DNA of 64,000 bases from Exiguobacterium undae DSM 14481 (GCF_000620805.1 NZ_KK211187.1:1536398-1600397); one strand, 5' to 3'. Shown: positions 43,824 to 52,047, numbered from the stretch's first letter. Program-made: numbers and translations. The notes: generated from the letters alone by a model not told the origin.

Positions 43824-43852
43824 ATCATATCGTAATCATTCCGATTTAACAA
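43824..43852 (-). promoter_or_regulatory. Sigma-A promoter of the metal ABC operon, with Zur-like box 2 as spacer
   Basis: Minus strand TTGTTA (43847-43852), 17-nt spacer, TATGAT (43824-43829). Box 2 (43830-43844, TCGTAATCATTCCGA, one mismatch to the Zur consensus) occupies the spacer, so a bound repressor would block RNA polymerase. Confidence 0.7.
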
Positions 43853-43865
43853 CACTCTTTTAACC

Positions 43866-43924
43866 ATGAACAAAAAATCCCTTTCAGATCTTCCTGTTAA
43901 AAAAGATACGTGAAAGGGATTATT
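43866..43924 (-). terminator. Terminator of the chemoreceptor gene
   Basis: AATCCCTTTCA pairs with TGAAAGGGATT around a long loop, followed by T6 on the minus strand. Confidence 0.7.
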
Positions 43925-43942
43925 AATTGTATACTGTTCATT

Positions 43943-44857
43943 TTACAAGACGCGGACAAAGTCCTTGGCTTGCCGTTCAAGTTGTTTGGCGGACTCGGCC
44001 AACAGGTCAAATTCGTTGACGGTCTGTTCAAGTTGTCCGCTGCTCGTCTTGACCTTGGACGAAATCCGCTCGATGCTCGTCGAAACGGCTTCAATCCGTT
44101 TGACGATGCCTTCGATGTTCTCTTTCACCTCTCCAATCGACTGGGAGACCTTATTCGACAAATTCCTGACTTCGGTTGCGACGACGTTAAATCCACGTCC
44201 GTGTTCACCCGCCCGTGCCGCTTCGATGGCAGCATTCAAGGCAAGGAGGTTCGTCTGGGCGGCGATTTCCCGAATCGTCTTGACGATGTCGGTGATCGAA
44301 TCGGCTTCCGCCTGGAGCTGCACGAGATTTGCCAAATTTTCGGTTGATTCCGCTTCGACTTGCTGGACGGTCGCGAGGACATTTAAGCCGTCTTGGCGGC
44401 CGCTTTCTGACTTAATGGTCAAGAAAGCTGAGGTTTCATTTAATTCCTGAGCCATCCGCAACACGTCCTGTTGCCGGACCGTGATGTCGGTGGCGATTTT
44501 TGACACACCGACGACACGCCGCCCGTCGTCGGAGAAGATTGGCATATAAGTCGCTTCGAGCCACTTATGTTGTCCATCGGCAGCCTTTCGTTCGATTTTA
44601 TCTTGATAGGTGATGCCTTGCATCAACTTCCGCCAAAACATCTCATATGCCGGACTGCCTGTGTATTCGGGGAAACAGAGATCACGATGGTACTTACCGA
44701 TTAACTCGTTGACTTCGTATCCCATCGTTCGGGCAAACAGCTCGTTGACATAGGCGACTTTGCGCCGGTCATCAAAACGAATGATGGCTAAGTTTTGTTC
44801 GATGGCACGAACGACTTGTGTATCCGTGACTTGAGTTGCTTGATCTTGCATCGACAT
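43943..44857 (-). CDS. Soluble PAS-domain methyl-accepting chemotaxis protein
   Basis: 304 residues without membrane segments. A PAS domain (residues about 15-130; [19 protein letters not shown], then a PAC motif ending [11 protein letters not shown]) is followed by a short coiled region and a chemoreceptor signalling tip ([20 protein letters not shown] and [15 protein letters not shown]). It looks like a cytoplasmic aerotaxis/redox-type receptor that contacts CheA/CheW. The receptor part is short, so it may lack adaptation helices. GGGAGGG precedes the ATG. Ligand or cofactor unknown. Confidence 0.85.
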   Translation of the reverse strand: MSMQDQATQVTDTQVVRAIEQNLAIIRFDDRRKVAYVNELFARTMGYEVNELIGKYHRDLCFPEYTGSPAYEMFWRKLMQGITYQDKIERKAADGQHKWLEATYMPIFSDDGRRVVGVSKIATDITVRQQDVLRMAQELNETSAFLTIKSESGRQDGLNVLATVQQVEAESTENLANLVQLQAEADSITDIVKTIREIAAQTNLLALNAAIEAARAGEHGRGFNVVATEVRNLSNKVSQSIGEVKENIEGIVKRIEAVSTSIERISSKVKTSSGQLEQTVNEFDLLAESAKQLERQAKDFVRVL

Positions 44858-45026
44858 ACCTGTCCCTCCCTAAAGTTCGACTCGCTTGTCAGCAATAATG
44901 CTTACACTGTCTTATTATCCCTTGTATTGTCTAATTCCTTCCATTTTAAACTGTAATCCAGTAAATAATTTATTAGTATTCAGAGATTTTGTAAGGCCTC
45001 TCGGGTCATGGCATCGTAAGGCTTCA

Positions 45027-45056
45027 TTAAAAAAGGTCCCCTGCAAGGGAACCTGA
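45027..45056 (-). terminator. Terminator of the deleted SDR gene
   Basis: GGTTCCCTT, 3 nt, GGGGACC, then T6 on the minus strand. The rest of the gap 44858-45066 shows no feature. Confidence 0.75.
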
Positions 45057-45066
45057 GGACAATTCT

Positions 45067-45529
45067 TTAATAAGCGCTCCAACCGCCGTCGGCAACGACA
45101 ATCGCTCCATTGACGAAGCTGCTTTCTTCCGACACGAGGAACAGTGCCAGCTTGGCAATTTCTTCGGGTTGGGCTGTTCGTGGATTTAAGCCCATCCCGA
45201 GCATCGTCCGTCCCATTCCGAAGTCGTTGATGTTGGTCATCGATTGCCCGATGTTCGTCTCGACCGCTCCCGGCGCAATCCCGTTACAACGGATTCCTTC
45301 GTTTGCATAGAGATAGGCCGTGTTTTTGGTCAATCCGACGACGGCATGTTTCGATGGCGATTGCCGTTCCGCCGTTTTTCGTGATCGCTTCAGCGACTTC
45401 TTGTGCCCCCGCGTAATGAATGTCCGAAACGACGACATGTGCTCCTTCTGCTGCAAACAACTCCGCCATGGCTTTTCCCATTCCGGAAGCGGCTCCGGTG
45501 ACGATAATGACTTTTCCCGATACACGCAT
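45067..45529 (-). pseudogene. Short-chain dehydrogenase with internal deletion
   Basis: The N-terminal frame from 45529 has the NAD(P) motif VTGAASGMGKAMAELF and runs to about codon 60 (GGTAIAIE). From about 45346 another frame gives an SDR C-terminus: KHAVVGLTKNTAYLYANEGI, NGIAPGAVETNIG and VNGAIVVADGGWSAY. Between them about 100 residues, with the NNAG motif and the catalytic Ser and Tyr, are missing and the frames do not match. The join reads as if TCGAA-type microhomology was used. Inactive. Confidence 0.85.
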
Positions 45530-45639
45530 GATTCCTCATCCTTTCCGATTGGATTCACCCTTTCCTTCTTCTTTTCCCGTTTTTGGTTTGAAAAGTCATG
45601 TTGCTTCACGCAATTCGACGAATATTCCCTCGGCTGAAC

Positions 45640-45682
45640 AAAAAAAAACCAGAAACCCATGACCGGGTTTCTGGTAATACGT
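45640..45682 (-). terminator. Terminator of the alkaline-shock operon
   Basis: ACCAGAAACCC, 6 nt, GGGTTTCTGGT, then T9 on the minus strand. Confidence 0.9.
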
Positions 45683-45688
45683 CTTGGT

Positions 45689-46129
45689 TTATTTTAATTC
45701 ACGGCTTGTTTTTTCTTCTGCCTGTTCGTTTTTACTTTTCGCATCAAACTCGGCCCGCGTCATGACGTCTTCGACGTGCATATTGACTTCGACGACTTCA
45801 AGACCTGTCATATCACCAATCGCTTTTTTGATTTTAGTGACGGTTTCCTGGAAGATGGACGGGATGTTTTTGCCGTATTCGACGATGACACGGAGGTCAA
45901 GCGCCACTTGCCGCTCGCCGACTTCAGCGCCGACTCCTTTTGTGATGTCTTCTGTGCTGCGGAGACGATCTGTCAAACCGCTCATGAATCCACCACTCAT
46001 CGATAAGATGCCCTGTACTTCGTTTGAAGCAATCCCGGCGATTTTTTTGATGACCTGATCTTCGAACGTCAATTTGTTTGTACGTACCTCTTCATTTTGT
46101 CCAGTCGTGTTTAATGATTCGTTTGCCAT
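45689..46129 (-). CDS. Asp23/Gls24-family envelope stress protein
   Basis: 146 residues. The Asp23 core is clear: KLTFEDQVIKKIAGIASNEV, GGEV-like GVGAEVGERQVALDLRVIVEYG and VVEVNMHVEDV. The tail is charged. In Staphylococcus aureus Asp23 is held at the membrane by AmaP and is a marker of sigma-B activity; the same gene set occurs here behind a sigma-B type promoter. Last gene of amaP-DUF2273-asp23. Confidence 0.9.
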   Translation of the reverse strand: MANESLNTTGQNEEVRTNKLTFEDQVIKKIAGIASNEVQGILSMSGGFMSGLTDRLRSTEDITKGVGAEVGERQVALDLRVIVEYGKNIPSIFQETVTKIKKAIGDMTGLEVVEVNMHVEDVMTRAEFDAKSKNEQAEEKTSRELK

Positions 46130-46174
46130 TTGAAATCTCTCCTTTTGAATAAAGTGTAAGTGTATTTATATGAA

Positions 46175-46381
46175 TCAGTCCCGGTTAAAGAACTGAATCC
46201 ATCCTTCAATATCGAGTGCTCCGTCGCGCCATTTCCCAATCAGAAAACCGATGGCGGTAAACACAAGGAGCAACAGCGTTGGTCCGAACCCGATCGTCAG
46301 GAACAGAACCGCAATCACGAGTCCAACAAGACCGCCGATTAAGCGAAACCGATACGGATAGAGTTGTTCTTTCGTACTCAT
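46175..46381 (-). CDS. DUF2273 small membrane protein
   Basis: 68 residues with two hydrophobic helices (about 14-32 and 36-52) joined by a short turn, then GKWRDGALDIEGWIQFF. This is the DUF2273 pattern found between amaP and asp23. GGAGGG 7 nt before the ATG at 46381 sets the start. It probably sits in the membrane with AmaP. Confidence 0.85.
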   Translation of the reverse strand: MSTKEQLYPYRFRLIGGLVGLVIAVLFLTIGFGPTLLLLVFTAIGFLIGKWRDGALDIEGWIQFFNRD

Positions 46382-46395
46382 GTTCATTCCCTCCT

Positions 46396-46938
46396 TTAGA
46401 CGACACGTTCTGACGTTTTGGTTTTGGTATCACTGATTTTGACTTTTGTACTCGTTACCGGCAGTTCAAGCAGGGATTCAACGGCATGTTTTGCCCGCTC
46501 TTGAATCTCTTTGCCGATCGTTGGTAATCCTTCTTGACCAAAGACCGAGCAGTCCACCGTTAAGGCAACCGTCTCTTTTTTCGAGTGAATATCGGCCCGG
46601 ACGCTTGGGGTTCTTACACCATTGAGTCCCCGAATCGATTCGAGTGCGGTCCGTTCAATCGTCTCTTTCGAAATCGTGATGTTGCCGTCTCCTGTCCGGA
46701 TCAACAACCGTTGACCTTTCGAGCGGCTGAGTAATCCCGTGAATAAGAGAATGACGAATACGAAAGCTAAAAATCCACCAATCGAGAGAACCGTGTAGCT
46801 GTACCATTGTTGATCTTGCCATTGTTCGAGTAACGGGCTGAGGCGAGGAACGTCATAAACGCCGAGTACGAGCAGGGCGACGCTCACTAACCCAAGTAGA
46901 CCGATGAGAACGAGTAAAAAACGATTGAACCCATTCAT
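46396..46938 (-). CDS. amaP: Alkaline shock response membrane anchor protein
   Basis: 180 residues. Two membrane helices (about residues 5-25 and 50-72) are followed by a cytoplasmic Asp23-like domain (TISKETIERTALESIRGLNG, VRADIHSKKETVALTVDCSV). AmaP recruits Asp23 to the membrane. I chose the ATG at 46938, 6-7 nt after AGGAGAG. It is the first gene of the operon; a sigma-B type promoter lies at 47018-47042. Confidence 0.88.
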   Translation of the reverse strand: MNGFNRFLLVLIGLLGLVSVALLVLGVYDVPRLSPLLEQWQDQQWYSYTVLSIGGFLAFVFVILLFTGLLSRSKGQRLLIRTGDGNITISKETIERTALESIRGLNGVRTPSVRADIHSKKETVALTVDCSVFGQEGLPTIGKEIQERAKHAVESLLELPVTSTKVKISDTKTKTSERVV

Positions 46939-47017
46939 CTTCATCTCTCCTTTTAGGTTGTAAATTTCTTTCACACAAGACTTTCGCTAGCTGAAATATT
47001 ATGTGTATGATGTGTTT

Positions 47018-47042
47018 ATTCCCGTTCACTAGACCTCAAAAC
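47018..47042 (-). promoter_or_regulatory. Sigma-B type promoter of amaP-DUF2273-asp23
   Basis: Minus strand GTTTTG (47037-47042), 13-nt spacer, GGGAAT (47018-47023), about 80 nt before the amaP start. Confidence 0.65.
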
Positions 47043-47131
47043 ATTTATTTCCGCATTTTAATAAAGTTCTATTATTCTGAAAATTTAGCATTGAGTTCAC
47101 GCTAATCCAGTGTTTAATCTACTATATTTGA

Positions 47132-47176
47132 TAAAAAAAGCTCCTTTCATCTGAAATAGAGGAAGGAACTTTCATA
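47132..47176 (-). terminator. Terminator of the 146-residue anchored protein gene
   Basis: AGTTCCTT pairs with AAAGGAGCT, then T7 on the minus strand. Confidence 0.65.
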
Positions 47177-47225
47177 AACCTTAATACTTTAAGTTGACTA
47201 TCATATTCAAAAATAACTGTCAATA

Positions 47226-47666
47226 TCATTTTACTTCGACAATGAACGCGACGTTTCCATCACCTTGCTTCCACCACCCGTAGATATGGTAGATGTAGCG
47301 ACCTGGTTTGTTCGGTACGGTCAATCGTTCGTTTTTCAGTTGAACCGTTTTGTTTGTTCCGTCTTCCAGCCAGCGTTCGCTTTTGATACGTTCAGGCGAC
47401 GGACCGTCGTTAAAGGCGACCTCGATCGTTGCTCCCGGTTCGACGACCGTCGGTGTATGTTTTGCCGTCATTTCAAGCGGTGTTGAATAAACGGTATCGG
47501 CACATTGACTGATGAAGAGACCGTTCCAACAATAGGATCCACTCGTCACCTCGATGTCTTTCCGTTGAACGGACACGTCCGGTTCCGGTGGTGAAACACG
47601 AAACGGTTCAAAAAATAAAATCAAGCCCACTATCACTAAAAGACCGATCCACAATCCTTTTCGCAT
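47226..47666 (-). CDS. Unknown membrane-anchored extracytoplasmic protein
   Basis: 146 residues. A signal-anchor helix (residues 5-20) is followed by an extracellular beta-sandwich-like domain with two Cys (SYCWNGLFISQCAD), likely disulphide-bonded, and ending PGRYIYHIYGWWKQGDGNVAFIVEV-type strands. The tail resembles extracellular Ig-like or copper/cupredoxin-like sandwiches, but no metal ligands are seen. Transcribed alone. Confidence 0.65.
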   Translation of the reverse strand: MRKGLWIGLLVIVGLILFFEPFRVSPPEPDVSVQRKDIEVTSGSYCWNGLFISQCADTVYSTPLEMTAKHTPTVVEPGATIEVAFNDGPSPERIKSERWLEDGTNKTVQLKNERLTVPNKPGRYIYHIYGWWKQGDGNVAFIVEVK

Positions 47667-47774
47667 CTTTTTTAGTCCTTTCCGACCCCGAACTGTTCGT
47701 CAGAGGTTTGCTTGTATCGAAAACAGGTTAATACTTTTAGGGTTGAGTCAAAAAATATGTAGGAGGTTTTTTTC

Positions 47775-48503
47775 ATGGTTGAAAACAAAGTCGTCATCAT
47801 TACAGGTGCATCAAGCGGAATCGGGGAAGCTACGGCTAAGTTACTGGCGAAACAAGGAGCACGTCTTGTCCTCGCAGCACGCCGGGAAGATCGACTGCAA
47901 ACATTACAAAAAGAAATTGAAGAGCTCGGTGGAAAAGCCGTTTACCAAGTGACCGATGTAACGGATTCGGCACAAGTCGAAGAACTTGCCAAACTGGCAC
48001 AAGACACATTTGGTTCGGTTGACGTTCTCGTCAACAATGCCGGTTTAATGCCGTTGTCGAAGTTGAATAAAAACAAACAGGACGAGTGGAACACGATGGT
48101 GGACGTCAACATCAAAGGTGTCTTGTACGGAATCGGTGCCGTCTTGCCGTATATGCGTAAGCAACAACGCGGACATATCATCAACATCTCGTCGATTGCC
48201 GGACACGACGTCATGCCGTCAAGCGCCGTCTACAGCGGGACAAAATTTGCCGTCCGTGCGATTACGGAAGGTCTCAGAAAAGAAGAATCGGTCGAAAACA
48301 ACATTCGGGCGACAATCATCTCACCTGGAGCCGTCGATACGGAATTGAAGGATCACATCACCGATGAAGAGATCAAACAAGGGATTGGCGACTTAAAAGC
48401 AATGGATGCGGATGCGATTGCTCGTGCCATCGCCTACGCCGTCAATGAGCCGGACGATGTTGCGGTCAACGAAATCTTGATTCGTCCGACAGCGCAACAA
48501 TAA
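47775..48503 (+). CDS. Short-chain dehydrogenase/reductase (intact)
   Basis: 242 residues of the classical YdfG-like SDR type. The NADP motif is TGASSGIGEATA with a downstream AARR favouring NADP; NNAG, the catalytic Ser in ISSIAGH and YSGTK are all present. The C-terminus NEPDDVAVNEILIRPT parallels the SDR remnant at 5469. AGGAGG precedes the ATG. Substrate unknown. Confidence 0.9.
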   Translation: MVENKVVIITGASSGIGEATAKLLAKQGARLVLAARREDRLQTLQKEIEELGGKAVYQVTDVTDSAQVEELAKLAQDTFGSVDVLVNNAGLMPLSKLNKNKQDEWNTMVDVNIKGVLYGIGAVLPYMRKQQRGHIINISSIAGHDVMPSSAVYSGTKFAVRAITEGLRKEESVENNIRATIISPGAVDTELKDHITDEEIKQGIGDLKAMDADAIARAIAYAVNEPDDVAVNEILIRPTAQQ

Positions 48504-48509
48504 GTCGCA

Positions 48510-48547
48510 CAAAAACACCGTCTCCGGTCTGGAGCCGGTGTTTTTTC
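48510..48547. terminator. Bidirectional terminator
   Basis: AACACCG...CCGGTGTT with an inner stem, T6 to the right; the convergent LLM gene ends just beyond. Confidence 0.7.
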
Positions 48548-48549
48548 GT

Positions 48550-49539
48550 TTAGTCGAGCAACTGCTCCGCAATCAACTGATAGGATCGGAGCCGTTTTTG
48601 TTGGTCAAAGGCGTTGTTGATCAACAAAAACTGATCGGTTTGATACCGGATTGCCAGTTGCCGCAATTCCGTCGCCACCTGCTCCGGTGTCCCGACGATC
48701 GTTCGCCGGCGGTCATGCTCAATCCGTTGTTGTTGTTCCGCGTTCCACCGTTTCGTGTCCGTCGTCATAAAGGACGGGACGATCGAATGACCAAGACGGA
48801 TTCCTTGTATCCAGGCATCCTGTGTCCGCGCCAATCGTTCCGCCTCTTGTTCCGTCTCGGCACAGATGACGAAGACGCAGACGATGACGTTTGGTTGACG
48901 CCCGTCGACGGCGACGAATTCGGCGCGGTAAGTCTGTAACGTTTCTTCCCAGCGGTCGGGATTGATGAAGTGACCAAAGACGAGACCGTGTCCCCGTTCG
49001 GCGGCAAGCTTCGCACTGCGCGGAGACAACCCGAGAACGGAGAGCGGAAGCTCATCTGTGATACGGGGCGTCGTCTTGACGATCCGGTACGGATGGCGCG
49101 ACGACAAGGAATCCGTCAAAAAGCCGTTGACTTCGTCAAGCAGCCTCGGAAATGCGGCTGCCTCGTTGTCCGCTCCGTCCGTCAATGCGCGCCGTGTCCG
49201 TTCACTGCCACCCGGTGAATTGCCGATCCCCAGCTCAATCCGGTTCGGATAAAAGGCGGCTAACGTCGAAAACGTCTCGGCGATTTTTAACGGACGGTAT
49301 TGCGGCAGTAAAACACCACCGGATCCGAGTTTGATCCGTGACGTCACGGCCCCCATCCGGGCGATGAACAGTTCCGGAGCCGCGCTCAGCAGACCATTGG
49401 TATTATGGTGTTCGGCAAACCAGTAGCGTTCATAGCCGAGGCGTTCCGCCTCGATGACCAATTGTTGCGTCATTTCCATCGTCTGTTCAATCGTATCACC
49501 TTCATGTAACGGGACTTGATCTAAAATTCCTAAGCGCAT
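48550..49539 (-). CDS. LLM-class (luciferase-like) flavin monooxygenase
   Basis: 329 residues of the bacterial luciferase-like TIM-barrel family, MsnO8 type. N-terminus LGILDQVPLHEG, then AERLGYERYWFAEHHN, GSGGVLLPQYRPLKIAE, RIELGIGNSPGG and the C-terminal VGTPEQVATELRQLA. It uses reduced FMN; substrate unknown. Transcribed alone. Confidence 0.85.
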   Translation of the reverse strand: MRLGILDQVPLHEGDTIEQTMEMTQQLVIEAERLGYERYWFAEHHNTNGLLSAAPELFIARMGAVTSRIKLGSGGVLLPQYRPLKIAETFSTLAAFYPNRIELGIGNSPGGSERTRRALTDGADNEAAAFPRLLDEVNGFLTDSLSSRHPYRIVKTTPRITDELPLSVLGLSPRSAKLAAERGHGLVFGHFINPDRWEETLQTYRAEFVAVDGRQPNVIVCVFVICAETEQEAERLARTQDAWIQGIRLGHSIVPSFMTTDTKRWNAEQQQRIEHDRRRTIVGTPEQVATELRQLAIRYQTDQFLLINNAFDQQKRLRSYQLIAEQLLD

Positions 49540-49602
49540 CTGATCGCCTCCTCACACCTTAGTGTAAGCCGTCGCCACGCTGAATTCAAAAAGGAGGTCT
49601 CG

Positions 49603-50295
49603 TTACGTGCGGACTAGCCGGCGGTCTTCGATGATCAATCCGTCCCGCATTTCGATTTTCCGGTTCGCCCGCTCTGCAAGTGCCGGATCATGGGTGACGA
49701 ACAAGACGCCGCACCCCTTCTCTTCATTCAGACTCCGTAACAGGTTAAAGATGATCTCGCCGGTTTCCGTATCCAGATTGCCGGTCGGTTCGTCAGCGAG
49801 TAACCATTTCGGCTCATGGACCAAAGCACGGGCAACCGCGACACGTTGTTGTTGTCCGCCGGATAATTGGGACGGCAGCGAACCGGCTTTATCCGCCAGC
49901 CCCACTTTTTCGAGAAGCGATAGCGCCCGTTCCTTTTTATCATACGTCACCTTTCGTCCGAATAAGGGCGCCATGACGTTTTCGAGCGCCGTCAAGGTCG
50001 GAATCAGATGAAACTGTTGGAAAATGAAGCCGACGTTCTCAAACCGGAAATCGGACAGTTCCCGACTCTTCAAGTGATGAATCGATTGGTCACCGTACGA
50101 TAACGTTCCGTTCGTCGGCCGGTCGAGTGTCCCGATCAAGCTGAGTAAGGTTGACTTACCTGAGCCGGATGGACCGATGATCGAGATGAAATCACCTGCT
50201 TCGAGGGTCAGGTTGATGTCCGTCAAGGCATGTGTTTCGATACCGTCTCCGGTAAACGACTTTCCGATCTGTTGGCAAATGAATGAATCTTGCAT
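49603..50295 (-). CDS. LolD/MacB-type ABC ATPase without adjacent permease
   Basis: 230 residues. Walker A GPSGSGKSTLL, signature LSGGQQQRVAVARAL, Walker B WLLADEPTGNLD and the family hallmark LDRPTNG...FIFQQFHLIPTLTALENV identify the LolD/MacB/FtsE-like branch. Such ATPases normally pair with a FtsX/MacB-type permease, but neither neighbour is one. It may serve a permease elsewhere. Confidence 0.88.
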   Translation of the reverse strand: MQDSFICQQIGKSFTGDGIETHALTDINLTLEAGDFISIIGPSGSGKSTLLSLIGTLDRPTNGTLSYGDQSIHHLKSRELSDFRFENVGFIFQQFHLIPTLTALENVMAPLFGRKVTYDKKERALSLLEKVGLADKAGSLPSQLSGGQQQRVAVARALVHEPKWLLADEPTGNLDTETGEIIFNLLRSLNEEKGCGVLFVTHDPALAERANRKIEMRDGLIIEDRRLVRT

Positions 50296-50354
50296 GTTTG
50301 TCCTCCTTGTCGTACTGGGATGTCTACATAATTCTCCTTTTACTTGGAAAATCC

Positions 50355-50391
50355 TGCAAAAAAAGACCTTCTTTTACGGAAGGTCTTTTAA
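50355..50391 (-). terminator. Terminator of the four-helix membrane protein gene
   Basis: AAAGACCTTC, 7 nt, GAAGGTCTTT, then T-rich sequence on the minus strand. Confidence 0.8.
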
Positions 50392-50786
50392 GAAGACATC
50401 GACGGATGATTCGACGAACGTTTTTTGAGATACAACCATTCGTACGGGACGATGTAAAACAAACAGGCAAGTGTCGCGAACCGAATGATGCCCCCGAGGT
50501 TGCTTCTTGATTCAACAAACGACATCTGACCAAAGTAATCATAAAAGCCGATGAACAACAGAATCGTGAAGACACCTGCTGTCAGATAGATCAAGAGACG
50601 TAAGGACAATGGATAGTGCCTTGTAATGAACAGCATCGGAAGACCAATCGCAAACGTAAACAACGTCGTCGCAAACGTTCCGAATTGGTATAAAAATTCA
50701 TTTTCGATCGTCGTCACAAAGGCGTATGCCGTGAACAATAAAAAGGAACCAATCGCACTGACGGCTGAATAACTGACCAGACGCAT
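50388..50786 (-). CDS. Four-helix membrane protein of unknown function
   Basis: 132 residues with hydrophobic segments at about 8-26, 34-54, 64-82 and 98-116 and a basic C-terminus KKRSSNHPSMSS. No family recognised. The stop codon lies inside the terminator stem. It stands alone. Confidence 0.65.
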   Translation of the reverse strand: MRLVSYSAVSAIGSFLLFTAYAFVTTIENEFLYQFGTFATTLFTFAIGLPMLFITRHYPLSLRLLIYLTAGVFTILLFIGFYDYFGQMSFVESRSNLGGIIRFATLACLFYIVPYEWLYLKKRSSNHPSMSS

Positions 50787-50838
50787 GATAGTGTTTCTCC
50801 TCTCCTATGGAAACGATTACAAAAAAGTCCGGCAGACA

Positions 50839-51255
50839 TCATCTTGCCTGAGCAAGATGGTGCATGACATCGGCCAATGTTTCGGCTTCAAGTTCGGCTT
50901 CGAGTGCCCGTTGCGCCCGCATAAAGGTGTTGTCGAGCGTCGATTGGATATTTCGACCGACGGGACAGGCCGGATTCGGGTGTTCGTGGATCGAAAACAA
51001 GTTATCCTTGGATTCGACCGCCCGGTAAATCATCAACAATGTGATCTCTTCCGGACGTTTCGTCAACATCGCTCCAGACTTTCCTGCTGTCGTCGCGAGC
51101 AGTCCGGCTTGCCGCAACGAGCCCGTCAATCGCCGAATGACGACCGGATTCGTATTGACACTTCCGGCGATGAATTCGGAAGACATAGCTTGATCCGGGT
51201 GGGACGCAATCAACGACAAAATATGAACGGAAACGGCTAATCGACTGTTAATCAT
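50839..51255 (-). CDS. ywnA: Rrf2-family regulator YwnA
   Basis: 138 residues closely resembling Bacillus YwnA: NSRLAVSVHILSLIAS, VNTNPVVIRRLTGSLRQAG as the winged helix, and HEHPNPACPVGRNIQ. Only one Cys is present in that loop, so an iron-sulphur cluster of the IscR type is unlikely. I chose the ATG at 51255 (GGTGGTG 6 nt upstream); the open frame before it is not coding. Divergent from ywnB, which it probably controls. Confidence 0.85.
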   Translation of the reverse strand: MINSRLAVSVHILSLIASHPDQAMSSEFIAGSVNTNPVVIRRLTGSLRQAGLLATTAGKSGAMLTKRPEEITLLMIYRAVESKDNLFSIHEHPNPACPVGRNIQSTLDNTFMRAQRALEAELEAETLADVMHHLAQAR

Positions 51256-51311
51256 CTGTTTCACCACCAATGCTTCTAGTTTAATAAGGACGACCTTTAA
51301 TGTCAATTTCC

Positions 51312-51346
51312 TTGACAACCGTAATTTCTGTAACTAAAATAATTAC
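51312..51346 (+). promoter_or_regulatory. ywnB promoter with overlapping dyad
   Basis: TTGACA (51312-51317), 17-nt spacer, TAAAAT (51335-51340). GTAATT (51321-51326) and AATTAC (51341-51346) form a dyad across the -10 region, a likely YwnA operator. Confidence 0.65.
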
Positions 51347-51383
51347 ATGTATCAGCTACATATTCCTTAAGGAGGCGTTTGTA

Positions 51384-52010
51384 ATGAAGATTGCGATTAT
51401 TGGAGCCAACGGAAAAGCCGGTCGTGTTCTGTTGGAAGAACTGGCAGGACGAGGTCATGCCTTGACGGCAATCGTCCGGAATGCAGCGCGGACGAATCAT
51501 GAGACGGTCCTTGAAAAAGATGCCTTTGCCTTATCAAAGGACGACTTATCGGGTTTTGATGTCGTCATTAATGCCTTTGGTGCCGCACCGGGACAAGAAC
51601 AACAGCACGTCGAACTGGGACAGCATCTGATTAAACAGCTGCAAGGGACACGAACCCGTTTGCTTGTCGTCGGTGGAGCCGGCAGTCTCTATGTCGATCC
51701 GGAACAAACAATCCAACTGGCGGATACACCGGAGTTTCCCGACGCGTATCTGCCGACTGCAAAAAATCAGGCGAAGAATTTGGAAGACTTACAACAAACG
51801 ACGGACCTGCACTGGACCTTTATCAGTCCGGCTGCCTTCTTTGATCCGGACGGTGAACGGACCGGTCAATACCAGCTGGCACATGATGTCTTGACGTTGA
51901 ATAGTGCCGGAGAGAGTTACGTCAGTTACCGGGATTATGCGGTTGCTGTAGCGGATGAAGTCGAACACCACCGTCACGACCAACAACGCATTTCAATCGT
52001 CTCGAAATGA
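51384..52010 (+). CDS. ywnB: NAD(P)-binding protein YwnB
   Basis: 208 residues of the atypical SDR (NmrA/NAD(P)H-binding) type. The dinucleotide motif is IIGANGKAGR at the N-terminus, then VVINAFGAAPG and LLVVGGAGSLYV. This matches Bacillus YwnB, encoded next to ywnA. AAGGAGG 8 nt upstream sets the ATG at 51384. Role possibly in redox or stress responses; the substrate is unknown. Confidence 0.85.
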   Translation: MKIAIIGANGKAGRVLLEELAGRGHALTAIVRNAARTNHETVLEKDAFALSKDDLSGFDVVINAFGAAPGQEQQHVELGQHLIKQLQGTRTRLLVVGGAGSLYVDPEQTIQLADTPEFPDAYLPTAKNQAKNLEDLQQTTDLHWTFISPAAFFDPDGERTGQYQLAHDVLTLNSAGESYVSYRDYAVAVADEVEHHRHDQQRISIVSK

Positions 52011-52012
52011 CG

Positions 52013-52047
52013 CTCCCCCCACCTGCAGGAAATGGTGGGGGTTTTTG
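52013..52047 (+). terminator. Terminator of ywnB
   Basis: CCCCCACC, 10 nt, GGTGGGGG, then T5. The gap that follows, 52048-52256, holds no feature except promoter-like A/T-rich sequence. Confidence 0.85.

Noticed and set aside
45067-45660. 197-residue fusion protein reading through the SDR C-terminus
   Set aside because: Its first half is an out-of-frame translation of the SDR N-terminus and upstream DNA; two frames of one deleted SDR explain it.
47713-47740. Fourth sigma-B promoter before the intact SDR gene
   Set aside because: GTTTGC with a 14-nt spacer leads to GGTTAA, which differs too much from GGGTAT/GGGAAT to claim.
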